Shown here one piece after another: positions 42,469 to 51,858 of a DNA stretch of 64,000 bases (the stretch's first letter is position 1; each line of letters begins with the position of its first letter). The stretch lies in NCBI RefSeq assembly GCF_016401385.1, contig NZ_JAEACF010000001.1, positions 558,001 to 622,000 of the forward strand, read 5' to 3'. The DNA comes from Fictibacillus halophilus. GTDB taxonomy: Bacteria; Bacillota; Bacilli; Bacillales; Fictibacillaceae. The notes below the pieces were generated by a model. It was not told the origin of the DNA. It worked only from the letters and a program-made list of their open reading frames with translations, and ran no database searches. The position numbers and the translations under genes are program-made.

Positions 42469-43812
42469 TTATGCGTTTTGATAGTTTTCAGATAGTTGTG
42501 CATGGACCTCAACCAAATATTCTTCAAGTGATTCTTCAAGTACAGCAAGACCTTGATCGATTTGTTCTTGATTGATTGTGAGAGGAGGAATCATTCTGAT
42601 AACCTCACCATGATTTCCACAAAGATAAAAAAGAACGCCTTTTTCTAAACACTTGTCTAAAATGTTCATGAGTGCTTGACCGTCTGGTTTACCGGTAAAA
42701 GGATCAATGATTTCAATCCCAATCATAAGTCCTACCGCACGAATGCTGCCGATCAACGGAGTCCGTTCCTGAAGTTCTTTCAATTTTGCACATGCATAAT
42801 TCCCCATGTTTTTGGAGTTCTCAATGAGCTTTTCTTGTGTTAGGACATCAATTGTAGCGAGCGCCGCTTCACAAGCGATCGGGTTTCCACCAAAAGTTGT
42901 ACCATGACTGCCAAGTGGCCATTGCTGCATAAGCTCTTTAGAAGCAACTGTTGCACTTAGTGGCAGTCCTGAAGCAATTCCTTTTGCGATCGCCATGATA
43001 TCTGGCGTAACTCCAAATGTTTGGGCAGCAAACCATTCTCCGGTTCTTCCAAAACCCGTCTGAACCTCATCAAAGATCAGTAAAATACCATGTCTGTCAC
43101 AAACTTCTCTTATCTTCTTCAGCCAGCCACTAGGTGGGACGATATAGCCTCCTTCGCCTAGAACAGGTTCTACAATCATACAGGCGACTTCTTCAGGTGT
43201 TACTTGATGGTTGAATAGTGTTTCAAAATCTTTCTCAAGCTTTTCAATGACGTACGTTTCTGGATTTACACCACTTGGAGCGCTTTTTACATCTGCATAG
43301 GGAACTTGATAAGCAAGACCGTTCGGCTGAAGAAACTTACGGTATTTACTTTTAGATGTTGTCACGCTCAATGCGCCTAGTGATCGACCATGAAAGCAAC
43401 CGGTAAAAGAAATTACGTAAGGTCTTTTAGTCACATGCTTTGCGAGTTTCAGAGCACCTTCAATTGCTTCAGTTCCGCTATTGGCAAAAAAGAAACAATC
43501 CAAATTACCTGGTAGAACATGAGCTAGTTTCTTTGAAAGTTTCAGGATGGATTCATACATGATGACTCCAGATGGCCCGTGCATGAGGTGATCTGCTCCA
43601 TCTTTGATAGCTTGTACCACTTTTGGATGACGATGGCCGGTATTTGCCGTTGCGATTCCAGAAGTGAAATCAAGATATTGCTTTCCATCCAATCCATAAT
43701 AATAGCAGCCCTCTGCTTTTACGACGGGTAGGTTCGGATGATCTTTTGCCATACTAGGCGCTAAAAGGTTAGGCATTTCGGTTACAAGGTTGCTCCAGTT
43801 GTTCATTGACAC
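42469..43812 (-). CDS. Class-III PLP-dependent aminotransferase (GabT-like)
   Basis: 447 residues with the class-III landmarks: [70 protein letters not shown] and [15 protein letters not shown] with the PLP Lys. It moves an amino group from a distal-amine substrate (such as 4-aminobutyrate) to 2-oxoglutarate; the exact substrate is not fixed. Translation probably starts at GTG 43812, with AGGAGGT seven bases ahead; an ATG two codons on is also possible. A -24/-12 promoter precedes it and the sigma-54 activator gene is next door. Confidence 0.88.
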   Translation of the reverse strand: MSMNNWSNLVTEMPNLLAPSMAKDHPNLPVVKAEGCYYYGLDGKQYLDFTSGIATANTGHRHPKVVQAIKDGADHLMHGPSGVIMYESILKLSKKLAHVLPGNLDCFFFANSGTEAIEGALKLAKHVTKRPYVISFTGCFHGRSLGALSVTTSKSKYRKFLQPNGLAYQVPYADVKSAPSGVNPETYVIEKLEKDFETLFNHQVTPEEVACMIVEPVLGEGGYIVPPSGWLKKIREVCDRHGILLIFDEVQTGFGRTGEWFAAQTFGVTPDIMAIAKGIASGLPLSATVASKELMQQWPLGSHGTTFGGNPIACEAALATIDVLTQEKLIENSKNMGNYACAKLKELQERTPLIGSIRAVGLMIGIEIIDPFTGKPDGQALMNILDKCLEKGVLFYLCGNHGEVIRMIPPLTINQEQIDQGLAVLEESLEEYLVEVHAQLSENYQNA

Positions 43813-43874
43813 GTGTATTACCTCCTTGATATTCCATTCTCATGTTGTATAAATAATTTCTATATAGAATATCC

Positions 43875-43891
43875 ATGCAAGGATCATGCCA
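43875..43891 (-). promoter_or_regulatory. Sigma-54 (-24/-12) promoter of the aminotransferase operon
   Basis: The minus strand reads TGGCATGATCCTTGCAT, matching the TGGCAC-N5-TTGCA consensus with GG and GC ten bases apart. It lies 6 bp after the activator gene and about 60-80 bp ahead of the aminotransferase start. Confidence 0.8.
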
Positions 43892-43896
43892 AAAAA

Positions 43897-45279
43897 CTAA
43901 ATAATCTGATATTTTTTCATTTTTCTTACGATTGAAGGCTGACTAGTGCCGAGTGCTTCTGCCATCCTTATGGTCGTTCTGTACTTCTTCCTTGCAGCTA
44001 ATAAAATTTGTTTCTCTGTTTCATCTAACATTTCTTTTAATGTTTGTTCTGCATGAATAGATGGTGAGGGGGTAGATGCACCTTCTTTTACATGATCAGG
44101 AAGATGTTCATCCGTAATAAGAGTCGTAGGGGAGAGTACCACTAATCGTTCCATGATGTTGATTAGTTCTCGTACATTTCCCCTCCATTCATAATGCAGA
44201 AGATGATGAATGACAGCTTCATCTAATTTTTTCTTCTTGTTATATTTTTTTTCAAATTGCTCTAAAAGCATATGTATGAGTGGTACGATATCCTCCGTTC
44301 TCTTCCTGAGTGGGGGAATCGTAACTGGTACAACATTTAAACGAAAATAGAGATCTTCACGAAACAGCTTCTCATTTATCGCTTTCTGAAGATCTTTGTT
44401 CGTAGCAGAAACCAAACGGAAATCTACTTTAATTGGTTTCGTTCCTCCAACACGATAAAACTGTTTTTCTTGAATGACTTTTAACACTTTTACTTGATGT
44501 TGCAGAGGTAGTTCACCGATTTCATCTAAGAAAAGTGTCCCCCCGTTCGACAGTTCAATAAGACCGACTTTTCCTTTTTGATGTGCACCTGTAAAAGCGC
44601 CAGATTCATAACCGAATAATTCAGCTTCAAATAAAGAATCTGGAATAGCTCCACAATTAACTTCAATGAAAGGACCTTTTGATCGGTGACTTTTATTGTG
44701 AATAAATTTAGCTAACAATGATTTTCCTACACCAGATTCCCCTAGGAGCAATGCATTCACATCAACCTCTGATAACTGGAGTGCTGTAGAAACTGCTTTT
44801 TTCATATCTTCACTTTTGGCGATGATTCCAGCATCATGAAGCTGTTTGCTTCTTAATAGACCTAGCTCTGTTTTTACACGCTGCATTTCCTCTTCCATAG
44901 CAAACAAAAATTCTTTATATTGATCCAGTTCAGTAATGTCGTGTGAATAGCTGACAATTCTATATAGTTCGCCTTGTTCGTTATAAACAGGAATTCCTGT
45001 AACAAGCAGTTTTTTTCCTTTATTTGTGGTTTGTACAAAGGTGATCTTTTTATTTTCTTTTACAACCATAGGCGTGAGAATAGGTGAGAATAACCCTTGC
45101 GCTTCTAAATCATAGACAGATTTTCCGATTAAACTATCTGAATCAACTCCGTAAATCTTGCCTGTTACTTCACTCACTTTAAGGATTATGCCCTCTACAT
45201 TCGTTACTAAGATGTCATCTTTTAAAGAATGAAGAATCTGTTCATTTTCGTTCCAATCTTTTGGTTGACTCAAGTTCAT
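43897..45279 (-). CDS. Sigma-54-dependent transcriptional activator with PAS domain
   Basis: About 460 residues. An N-terminal PAS domain (ILVTNVEGIILKVSEVTGKI) senses a signal; the AAA+ core has Walker A GESGVGKSLL, the sigma-54 contact loop ESGAFTGA, and GGTLFLDEIGELPLQHQVKV for Walker B; the C-terminus has a TyrR/Fis-like helix-turn-helix (MAEALGTSQPSIVRKMKK). The order is that of RocR/AcoR-like activators. I prefer ATG 45279, with AAAGGA just ahead, over ATG 45297 without a ribosome site. The -24/-12 promoter just beyond its stop makes the aminotransferase/symporter operon its target. Confidence 0.9.
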   Translation of the reverse strand: MNLSQPKDWNENEQILHSLKDDILVTNVEGIILKVSEVTGKIYGVDSDSLIGKSVYDLEAQGLFSPILTPMVVKENKKITFVQTTNKGKKLLVTGIPVYNEQGELYRIVSYSHDITELDQYKEFLFAMEEEMQRVKTELGLLRSKQLHDAGIIAKSEDMKKAVSTALQLSEVDVNALLLGESGVGKSLLAKFIHNKSHRSKGPFIEVNCGAIPDSLFEAELFGYESGAFTGAHQKGKVGLIELSNGGTLFLDEIGELPLQHQVKVLKVIQEKQFYRVGGTKPIKVDFRLVSATNKDLQKAINEKLFREDLYFRLNVVPVTIPPLRKRTEDIVPLIHMLLEQFEKKYNKKKKLDEAVIHHLLHYEWRGNVRELINIMERLVVLSPTTLITDEHLPDHVKEGASTPSPSIHAEQTLKEMLDETEKQILLAARKKYRTTIRMAEALGTSQPSIVRKMKKYQII

Positions 45280-45314
45280 CAGTCCTTTAGTATCCATTCA
45301 ATATGTTATTCAAT

Positions 45315-45345
45315 TCTGAATAATTATTTATTTATGAATAATTAT
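45315..45345. repeat. Direct repeat upstream of the sigma-54 activator gene
   Basis: GAATAATTAT occurs twice, 18 bases apart start to start, in the AT-rich leader of the activator gene; each copy contains the palindrome ATAATTAT. It could be a regulatory site for this gene, but AT richness makes chance plausible. Confidence 0.25.
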
Positions 45346-45479
45346 ACGATTGTTCAACATGAATGAATATAGGAACAAAGGATATATTTTTAAGAGAATA
45401 AAGGTATTAAAGACGATAAATTGTTATGATTGAACTAACATAAGAGGAAATTAAAGGGATAACGGGGGATACAAAATGA

Positions 45480-45511
45480 AAAAAAGGACCAAAATGAATG
45501 GTCCTTTCTAT
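45480..45511 (-). terminator. Intrinsic terminator of the ohr gene
   Basis: AAAGGACCA and TGGTCCTTT pair with a short loop; the minus-strand tail is T-rich. Confidence 0.82.
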
Positions 45512-45517
45512 CTTTAA

Positions 45518-45940
45518 TTATAACAATTCAGTTTTTAATTCAACGTCAATGTTGCCACTCGTTGCTTTAGAATATGGACAAACACCGTGCGCAGTTTTTA
45601 CCAGTTCCTCAGCTTCTTCTTGTGTTACACCATTAACACCTACGTTAAGAACTACAGCTAGCTTAAACCCGCCATCAGTATCTTTTCCAATGGACACTTC
45701 AGCAGTAACCTTTGATTCAATTCGTTTTTTACTTTGGCGTGCCACTAGGTTAAGTGCTGAATCAAAGCAAGCTGCATATCCTGCTGCAAATAGCTGCTCA
45801 GGGTTTGTTGCGTTCTCACTTCCTGATCCACCAAGCGCTTTTGGCATAGCTAACTCATGATTTAACACACCGTTGTCACTTTTAACCTTACCTGCTCTTC
45901 CGCCTTCAGCTGTTGCTTTTGCTGTGTATAATGCTTCCAT
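45518..45940 (-). CDS. ohrA: Organic hydroperoxide resistance protein (Ohr/OsmC family)
   Basis: 140 residues, the exact Ohr size. The reactive cysteines are in place: Cys58 in GYAACFDSAL and Cys121 in HGVCPYSKAT, and NPEQLFAAGYAACF is the Ohr signature. It reduces organic and lipid hydroperoxides with a lipoyl-type thiol. AAAAGGAG precedes ATG 45940. The divergent OhrR gene and OhrR-box palindromes between them show control by organic peroxide. Whether it corresponds to OhrA or OhrB of B. subtilis is uncertain; control by OhrR favours OhrA. Confidence 0.93.
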   Translation of the reverse strand: MEALYTAKATAEGGRAGKVKSDNGVLNHELAMPKALGGSGSENATNPEQLFAAGYAACFDSALNLVARQSKKRIESKVTAEVSIGKDTDGGFKLAVVLNVGVNGVTQEEAEELVKTAHGVCPYSKATSGNIDVELKTELL

Positions 45941-45971
45941 TCAAAACACTCCTTTTGTTTGTGTAAAATTA

Positions 45972-45985
45972 AATTGTGCACAATT
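45972..45985. promoter_or_regulatory. OhrR operator 1
   Basis: AATTGTGCACAATT is a 14-bp perfect palindrome just upstream of ohrA, related to the OhrR box. Confidence 0.65.
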
Positions 45986-46029
45986 AAATAACTCGTATTC
46001 ATCATAACGCATACTTTTTGCAGAGTCAA

Positions 46030-46056
46030 ACAATTTAATTGTGCAAAACTAAATTG
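46030..46056. promoter_or_regulatory. OhrR operator 2 and ohrR promoter
   Basis: ACAATTTAATTGT is a 13-bp palindrome like the B. subtilis OhrR half-box, followed by a second copy-like element ACTAAATTGTG. TTATAAT at about 46049-46055 is the likely ohrR -10, so the operator overlaps the promoter. Confidence 0.65.
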
Positions 46057-46098
46057 TGTTATAATGCTAGTACCCTTTAAAAAAAGAAAGGAAACATC

Positions 46099-46536
46099 AT
46101 GAAAAGTGAAATCTTAAAATTAGAAAATCAAATATGTTTTAAAATCTATACGGCAGAACGTGAGATCACAAAACTTTATCGAGACTTATTAAAAGAGCTT
46201 AACGTGACGTATCCACAATACTTAGTTTTGCTTCTTTTATGGGAAAAACATTCATTGTCTGTAAAAGAAATAGGACAGAGATTATTTTTAGATTCTGGGA
46301 CTCTAACACCGATGTTAAAGCGAATGGAGTTAAATGGTCTTGTTGAAAGAAAACGATCCGAAAAAGATGAGAGAAGTGTTATTATTTCTGTAACTGAAAA
46401 AGGAAATGAGTTAAAAGAAAAAGCAGAATGTATTCCTGGTCAGCTTGTTGATAACATGTCGATGAAAAAAGAAGATCTGACACTTTTAAATAACACGTTG
46501 ACATGTATGCTAAATCAGCTGCAAAATCATCAATAA
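46099..46536 (+). CDS. ohrR: Organic hydroperoxide-sensing MarR-type repressor OhrR
   Basis: 145 residues. LENQICFKIYTAEREITKLY has the peroxide-sensing Cys (Cys13 here, equivalent to Cys15 in B. subtilis), and the winged helix is YPQYLVLLLLWEKHSLSVKE, then LDSGTLTPMLKRMELNGLVE with basic RKRSEKDERS wing. Two further Cys occur near the C-terminus, so a two-Cys mechanism is conceivable. Oxidation of the Cys releases the repressor from the ohrA operators. AAAGGAAA precedes ATG 46099. Divergent pair with ohrA. Confidence 0.93.
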   Translation: MKSEILKLENQICFKIYTAEREITKLYRDLLKELNVTYPQYLVLLLLWEKHSLSVKEIGQRLFLDSGTLTPMLKRMELNGLVERKRSEKDERSVIISVTEKGNELKEKAECIPGQLVDNMSMKKEDLTLLNNTLTCMLNQLQNHQ

Positions 46537-46546
46537 AACTCTCCAA

Positions 46547-46577
46547 GACGCTTAGATACAGTTTCTAAGCGTTTTTC
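46547..46577 (+). terminator. Intrinsic terminator after ohrR
   Basis: ACGCTTAGA and TCTAAGCGT form a stem followed by TTTTTCTTTTTT. Confidence 0.88.
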
Positions 46578-46643
46578 TTTTTTATATGAATACTTTAAGA
46601 GTTACATATGAACAATAAAGAAAAATTCACTTGAGGGATATGT

Positions 46644-48161
46644 ATGTTCAAAAAAAGGCGAGACAAATTAGGTGAGGAAAAGAAAAAAATGGAGGAACAT
46701 CCTAAAACTAACTTTGATACAACCAATTGGGTAGAGGAACTTTCACTCTCTACGGATTTTGTTAATGACCATACTTCCTCCAATCTATCTGAGCCATTTT
46801 GGATATCTTATTTTAGAACGCTCATTATGGGAGAAATATTACATAGAGATGTGGTACCTTATCTATCTGCGCAACTTACTCTAAAAGAATTAAAAAATAC
46901 AATCCCTATTCAACAAATAGAAGTAACATCGGATGCAAAGATAATAAAGGATAAACTTTTGCAGGGATTTGCGGCAATTCGGCTTTCTGATCAGCATACT
47001 GAATGTTTAATGGTGAATGTTGCGAATTCTAAGTTTAGAGACATTTCTTTTCCTATGATGGAATCTACTGCCCTTGGTCCTCAAGCAGGCTATGTTGAAG
47101 AGATTGACACAAATATTAACTTGATTAGAAAACATTTGCCTTCCTCTGATTTACATATAAAAGAGCTAAAAGTAGGTAAATTATCATCAACAAAAGTCGC
47201 AGTTATCTACATGGATTCTATTGTGAACAAAGATAATGTCGAAACCGTTCTACAACGTATAGAAGACGTGCAATACGATCATATCTCAGATAGTTCCTAC
47301 TTAGCATCAATGATTGAAGATAATACGAATTCTCTCTTTCCCCAGATTATACCAACCGAACGCAATGACAGAACAATTGCAGCCCTAACAGAAGGAAAGG
47401 TAGTAATTGTTGTTGATGGGTCTCCAGATGTATTAATTGCACCCATCACATTAGCAGAATCAGTAGTGGCTATGGAAGATTACTATGTACCGTGGTTAAT
47501 TGCGAATTACTTGAGGTTGATCAGGCTGTTTGGACTCTTTGTATCCATCATTATTTCACCCGCGTATATCGCGGTTTTAACATATCATTATGAGTTGATA
47601 CCGGCAAAGTTACTTGACTCATTAGTAGCTTCCAGAGCGGCGGTTCCATTTCCACCTATTATTGAGGTTCTAATATTAGAGATAAGTGTTGAATTTATAA
47701 AAGAATCAAGTCTGCGTCTTCCCACTAAAATTGGTACGACTCTTGGTATAGTGGGAGGGATTGTAATAGGACAGGCTATTGTTGAAGCCAAACTTACAAG
47801 TAGCATACTGATCATTTTAATTGGCTTAAGTACGTTAGCTTCCTATACCTCAGCGATCTACAAGTTCAATAATTCTGTAAGGCTTATTAAATATCCGATA
47901 ATTGTACTGGCGCAATTTCTTGGATTAATAGGAATTGTAATTGGTCTTAATTTTCTCCTGGCACATTTATTACGCTTAACCTCTCTAGGTAGACCATACA
48001 TTGGTTTTTACCCATTTCGTAAAAATATGTTTAAAGACATGTGGATTCGAATGCCTTTTTCCATGCAGAAACAGAATCCTGAAAATTTGCGACCACAGAG
48101 GAAACAAAGGTATACGAACGATTTAAAGAATCAAGGTCCACCTTCCGATTTCAATGAGTAA
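46644..48161 (+). CDS. Spore germinant receptor subunit A (GerA family)
   Basis: 505 residues. A cytoplasmic N-terminal domain of about 270 residues (TAALGPQAG-like segments; IRLSDQHTECLMVNV) precedes the GerA core: GKVVIVVDGSPDVLIAPITL, then five or so membrane segments with the conserved ISPAYIAVLTYHYELIPAKL and ASRAAVPFPPIIEVLILEIS. The subunit sits in the spore inner membrane and helps detect germinants. GGGA lies ahead of ATG 46644. It is followed with overlap by the B and C subunits, the usual gerA operon order; the germinant cannot be read. Confidence 0.93.
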   Translation: MFKKRRDKLGEEKKKMEEHPKTNFDTTNWVEELSLSTDFVNDHTSSNLSEPFWISYFRTLIMGEILHRDVVPYLSAQLTLKELKNTIPIQQIEVTSDAKIIKDKLLQGFAAIRLSDQHTECLMVNVANSKFRDISFPMMESTALGPQAGYVEEIDTNINLIRKHLPSSDLHIKELKVGKLSSTKVAVIYMDSIVNKDNVETVLQRIEDVQYDHISDSSYLASMIEDNTNSLFPQIIPTERNDRTIAALTEGKVVIVVDGSPDVLIAPITLAESVVAMEDYYVPWLIANYLRLIRLFGLFVSIIISPAYIAVLTYHYELIPAKLLDSLVASRAAVPFPPIIEVLILEISVEFIKESSLRLPTKIGTTLGIVGGIVIGQAIVEAKLTSSILIILIGLSTLASYTSAIYKFNNSVRLIKYPIIVLAQFLGLIGIVIGLNFLLAHLLRLTSLGRPYIGFYPFRKNMFKDMWIRMPFSMQKQNPENLRPQRKQRYTNDLKNQGPPSDFNE

Positions 48162-48177
48162 GAAAGGAGATCAAATC

Positions 48178-49263
48178 ATGCAAGTAAATATTAGGCATCA
48201 AATATCTCCTTATTTCTTATTCTTTATCCTTGTAGGTGCACAAACTGGGGTAGGGATACTTGGTTTTCATAGAATAATCGCAAAACATGCAGGATATGAT
48301 GCATGGATAAGTGTCCTGATTGCTGGGGCAGTCATTCAACTCCTTATGTTACTGATGTTTCACCTTCTTTCTGCCGCAAATGGGGATATCATTGAAGTAC
48401 ACAACCAAATGTACGGAAACAATTTTGGTTCAATCATGAGCGGAATAATCATGGTTTATTACTGGATGGCCGCTGTAAGTGTACTAAGGGAATATATTGA
48501 GATTATACAAGTGTGGATGTTTCCTACTCTTCCGACTTGGGTTTTGTCTGTACTTATCTTGATATTAAGTTATTACATTATTTCAGGAGGATTTCGTGTA
48601 GTGGTAGGAATATGTTTTGTTTCCGGCATATATACGGTCCTCCTTTTCTTTAATCATTTTTACCTGCCTAGAAATTATGTTCATTTTGATAATCTACTTC
48701 CCATACTTGATCATTCGTTTGTTGACCTATTAAAGTCTGCTAAAGAAACCAGTTATTCCATGGCTGGGTTCGAGATCATTTTGATGGTATTTCCTTTTAT
48801 AAGAAACGCAAGATCATCCCAAAAAATTGCCCATTTAGGTGTTGCTTTTACGACTTTATTCTATACGGTAGGAGCTATTACAACTTTTTTGTTTATTAGT
48901 GAGAAGCAAATACAAACTACGATTTGGGCTAGAATTAATATTAATGCCTTAGCAAAGTTTTCATTTGTTGAAAGATTTGAATATATCCTTCTTTCGTTAT
49001 ACTTGATTAAAATAGTGACGATTATAACGCTGATGTTATGGGCATCAAGCAGAGGCTTTAAATTGATATTAAAAAAGAAGCAGAAGATTCCCTTGTTAAT
49101 TCTTATCGCTTTAAGCATTGTTCTTTGTCAGTTATTAGATAACAGATACATTCTTAATTCTTTCTTGGATATCACAGCAAAATTCTCCATTGGATTATTT
49201 TATGTATATATCCCATTGTTGTGGGTTGTTTTTATTCTTTTGAAAAAGAGGATACCTAGATGA
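48178..49263 (+). CDS. Spore germinant receptor subunit B (GerB permease family)
   Basis: About 361 residues with ten membrane segments, the APC-superfamily-like endospore germination permease. ISPYFLFFILVGAQTGVGIL and YDAWISVLIAGAVIQL are typical of GerB. In other receptors this subunit binds the germinant, so ligand choice probably lies here. The start is ATG 48178 with AAAGGAG eight bases ahead; the same frame is open eight codons upstream inside the A gene. Its stop overlaps the start of the C gene (ATGA). Confidence 0.92.
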   Translation: MQVNIRHQISPYFLFFILVGAQTGVGILGFHRIIAKHAGYDAWISVLIAGAVIQLLMLLMFHLLSAANGDIIEVHNQMYGNNFGSIMSGIIMVYYWMAAVSVLREYIEIIQVWMFPTLPTWVLSVLILILSYYIISGGFRVVVGICFVSGIYTVLLFFNHFYLPRNYVHFDNLLPILDHSFVDLLKSAKETSYSMAGFEIILMVFPFIRNARSSQKIAHLGVAFTTLFYTVGAITTFLFISEKQIQTTIWARININALAKFSFVERFEYILLSLYLIKIVTIITLMLWASSRGFKLILKKKQKIPLLILIALSIVLCQLLDNRYILNSFLDITAKFSIGLFYVYIPLLWVVFILLKKRIPR

Positions 49264-50322
49264 AGCACTTTCTCATACTTTTTCAAATTGGCATGGTCAT
49301 TGTATTATCGGGTTGTCAGGTTATTCCCACATTAAATACAAATGAACTAAGTATCATTCAAGGCGTTGGATTCGATAGAACTGCAGAAGATAAATTATTG
49401 GGAACAATTGTTTATCCTGAATATCGCGTGGATGAAACATCAAAGATAGAAGTGTTAAAAGCAGAAGGGGAAACGGTTCGAGAGACTCTGGATCGTTCTC
49501 AATATGAAGTACAATATCCATTAGTAAACGGACAGCTTCGTATCGCAGTGTTTGGTCAAAAGCTAGCAAAGCAAGGTCTGTTTTCCCTCCTGGATGCATT
49601 TAATCGCTCTCCTGTAATAGGGAGTAAAATACAGTTAGCGATAGTCGATGGGGAAGCATCTGAATTACTCGCTATTAAAAAGTATGGAAAAGAAAATATT
49701 GCTTTGTATCTTTCTGATATGATTAGTCAAAATGCAAAAATAGGAGAGTTACCTTCAACTGACCTTTCCATATTTTCTTATCATTACTATAATGTTGGAA
49801 ACGATCCTTACTTACCAATATTAAAAAAAGAAAAAGATAAAATTAAAATAAATGGAATCGCACTGTTTAAAGATGCGCGTTTAAAATCTACTTTATCAAT
49901 GAACGATGTATTCACATTTAAGATGTTATTGGAAAGATTTAAAATGGGAACTCATCAATATAAATTAGACGAAAATCAATATGTAGTGATTGGTAACATC
50001 AGGTCATCACCCCATTATAAAGTTAAAATAAATAAAGGTACCCCTGAATTTAATATACAAATTAAGATGGATGCCAGAATTCAGGAATTTTCCAGCAATA
50101 GAAAAAATACAGCAACACCAAGTAAAACAAAATATTGAACAGGACGCAACAAGAATAATCAGGCACTTTCAAGAAAACAATGTCGATCCACTAGGTTTGG
50201 GGGCGAAATTTGAAGCGCATCATCGTCATTTTAATTTTCAAAAGTGGGAAGAGCAATATTCAGACGTAAAAGTAAATGTCAATGTTGACCTGAATATCGT
50301 ACATTCTGGTACCGTCGAATAA
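49260..50322 (+). pseudogene. Spore germinant receptor subunit C (Ger(x)C lipoprotein), frameshifted
   Basis: The protein starts MKHFLILFQIGMVIVLSGC, a lipoprotein signal, and continues as GerAC with VGFDRTAEDKLLGTIVYPEY and NGQLRIAVFGQKLAKQG. At 50098-50101 (TTTT) the frame breaks after DARIQEF. The first frame stops at 50138, while the +1 frame carries on as FPAIEKIQQHQVKQNIEQDA and ends PLGLGAKFEA...SGTVE at 50322. Removing one T restores a 353-residue GerAC of family length. Either a recent mutation or a base-calling error; without it this receptor would lack its C-terminal domain. Confidence 0.85.
50098..50101 (+). other. Frameshift position in the GerC-type gene
   Basis: A four-T run where three T residues would keep the GerC frame. 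Short homopolymers are prone to both mutation and sequencing errors. Confidence 0.75.
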
Positions 50323-50328
50323 ATAGGC

Positions 50329-50361
50329 AAAAGGATTAACTACTATAGTTAGTCCTTTTTG
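50329..50361 (+). terminator. Intrinsic terminator of the germination operon
   Basis: AAAAGGATTAACTA pairs with TAGTTAGTCCTTTT (one G-T pair) and is followed by T residues. Confidence 0.88.
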
Positions 50362-50402
50362 TATATTCAATTCTTTGTATCTCATTATGTTTTAGTAAAA
50401 TA

Positions 50403-50434
50403 AAAAAACGCTCAAACCTTGTGTGGTCTGAGCA
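50403..50434 (-). terminator. Intrinsic terminator of nrnB
   Basis: GCTCAAACC pairs with GGTCTGAGC; the minus strand continues with seven T residues. Confidence 0.85.
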
Positions 50435-50442
50435 TTCTCTGA

Positions 50443-51627
50443 TTAGTTGCTGTTATGTGCTTCATCATCACGCATTAGCCAGCCTTCAAAGTGGCGCTTG
50501 ACGTAATTTTCAGCTTCTTGATAGCTTTCAAATGTTTCATCAACCGGATGTGTCTTATGTGAGATCAGCCATGTTTGGTTATCTTCCGAATAGATCTTAG
50601 AAACTTCACGATGGTTGTTCACATACAAGCTGCCATCAGGATTTTCCTTCACGTTGTGTTCGTTCTTCGGTGCATCGATTCGTCGAGGCTGTTCATGGAA
50701 GGCAGCAACAACAAACTTTTCAAACGCTTCAGAAGTCATGTTTCCACCTGAAGCTTTAGGATGTCCACCGCCTCCGTACTGCTTCGCGTAGATCGAGCAA
50801 TCCACTTCATCATGAATGGTGCGTAGTCCAATACGCTTGTTGGCAATGTTCAAGATCACAATCAAGTCTAAGTGAGGATTCTCCCGATTGATCTCGTTTC
50901 CAAGTTCTGAATGATAGCGTTCGGCGTGAAGGATACCAATCTTGTAGGTTTTTTCTTCTGATCCTTCACCTAAAGACCAAGTGTCCCAGATTTCAACCAT
51001 CTGACGCTGTTTCTTTTTAATATAATCTGCAATGTTTTCTTCTTCCAGATCAAGAATCGTCGTTTCTGTTTCTGAGAACTGAAATGAATCACCTTTTAAG
51101 CGTTCCATGATCTGATCCTCAAATTTATCAGGAGGAAGGATGAAGAATAAGTCGTTGAGACGCTTAGCTTCGACTTTTTGGTCAAACCATTCCCACGTAT
51201 CATATAAACGTACAAGCTCTACGTACTCATCGAGTGCACCTGTTGGCTTAAGCTTGCCATTCTCAATCAAATATTCGTAGAAAAGGGAAGTGGCACATGT
51301 TAAACGTTCATCATCATAACGAACTTGAACATGCCCCCAATCAAACCCATTAAAATGAAGCGCTGTTGCATGGTGATCGATCAGCTTCACTTTTCCTCCT
51401 GCATTCGAGCGTTCATCAAGTCTCATCATTAATTCTTCGTTAACCGCAATATCTGTAATAATAATTTCTGTTTTTCTTTCTTTTGGATTATCGAGCAGCA
51501 TCTCTACACGGTCGTTAATCGTTCCGTGTGAACAATACGAAATTTTACAGTTGTCTCCAAATGCTAGTTGTGCTAAATAACCGCACGATTTTCCGTCTAA
51601 ATCATTGTGTGAAAATAAATGAATCAT
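50443..51627 (-). CDS. nrnB: DHH-family oligoribonuclease NrnB
   Basis: About 394 residues. MIHLFSHNDLDGKSCGYLAQ gives the first metal motif, EIIITDIAVNEELM the second, KLIDHHATALHF the DHH motif, and GGGGHPKASGG the DHHA1 substrate loop. These features match NrnB of B. subtilis, which degrades short RNA (and 3'-5' oligonucleotides) in the cytoplasm with Mn2+; a c-di-AMP/pGpG-related role is possible in the wider family. The start is ATG 51627 with GAGGAT seven bases ahead; the frame is open 20 codons further up without a better site. Confidence 0.88.
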   Translation of the reverse strand: MIHLFSHNDLDGKSCGYLAQLAFGDNCKISYCSHGTINDRVEMLLDNPKERKTEIIITDIAVNEELMMRLDERSNAGGKVKLIDHHATALHFNGFDWGHVQVRYDDERLTCATSLFYEYLIENGKLKPTGALDEYVELVRLYDTWEWFDQKVEAKRLNDLFFILPPDKFEDQIMERLKGDSFQFSETETTILDLEEENIADYIKKKQRQMVEIWDTWSLGEGSEEKTYKIGILHAERYHSELGNEINRENPHLDLIVILNIANKRIGLRTIHDEVDCSIYAKQYGGGGHPKASGGNMTSEAFEKFVVAAFHEQPRRIDAPKNEHNVKENPDGSLYVNNHREVSKIYSEDNQTWLISHKTHPVDETFESYQEAENYVKRHFEGWLMRDDEAHNSN

Positions 51628-51858
51628 GTCAGTATCCTCTCTATTATGCTCTCTGTCTAGAGTATCGTCATAAAGCATAAAGTTCAACCTTTATATCGTA
51701 GTATTCTTTTCATTTACAACTTCAGCTGATTTTAATACTGAAAAGGGAATGGATATGCTCAATACTTCTTGTGAAGTATCACATAAAAATATTTACAAAT
51801 GATGGCATTAGGTAGAAAATGGTAATGATGCAAATTATGCAAAGTTGGAGGTTATGAT

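Noticed and set aside
45476..45517. 13-codon ORF with a GGGGGA site between the sigma-54 activator and ohrA
   Set aside because: It lies exactly over the ohrA terminator hairpin, so its codons are explained by the stem; no downstream gene on that strand would use it as a leader.
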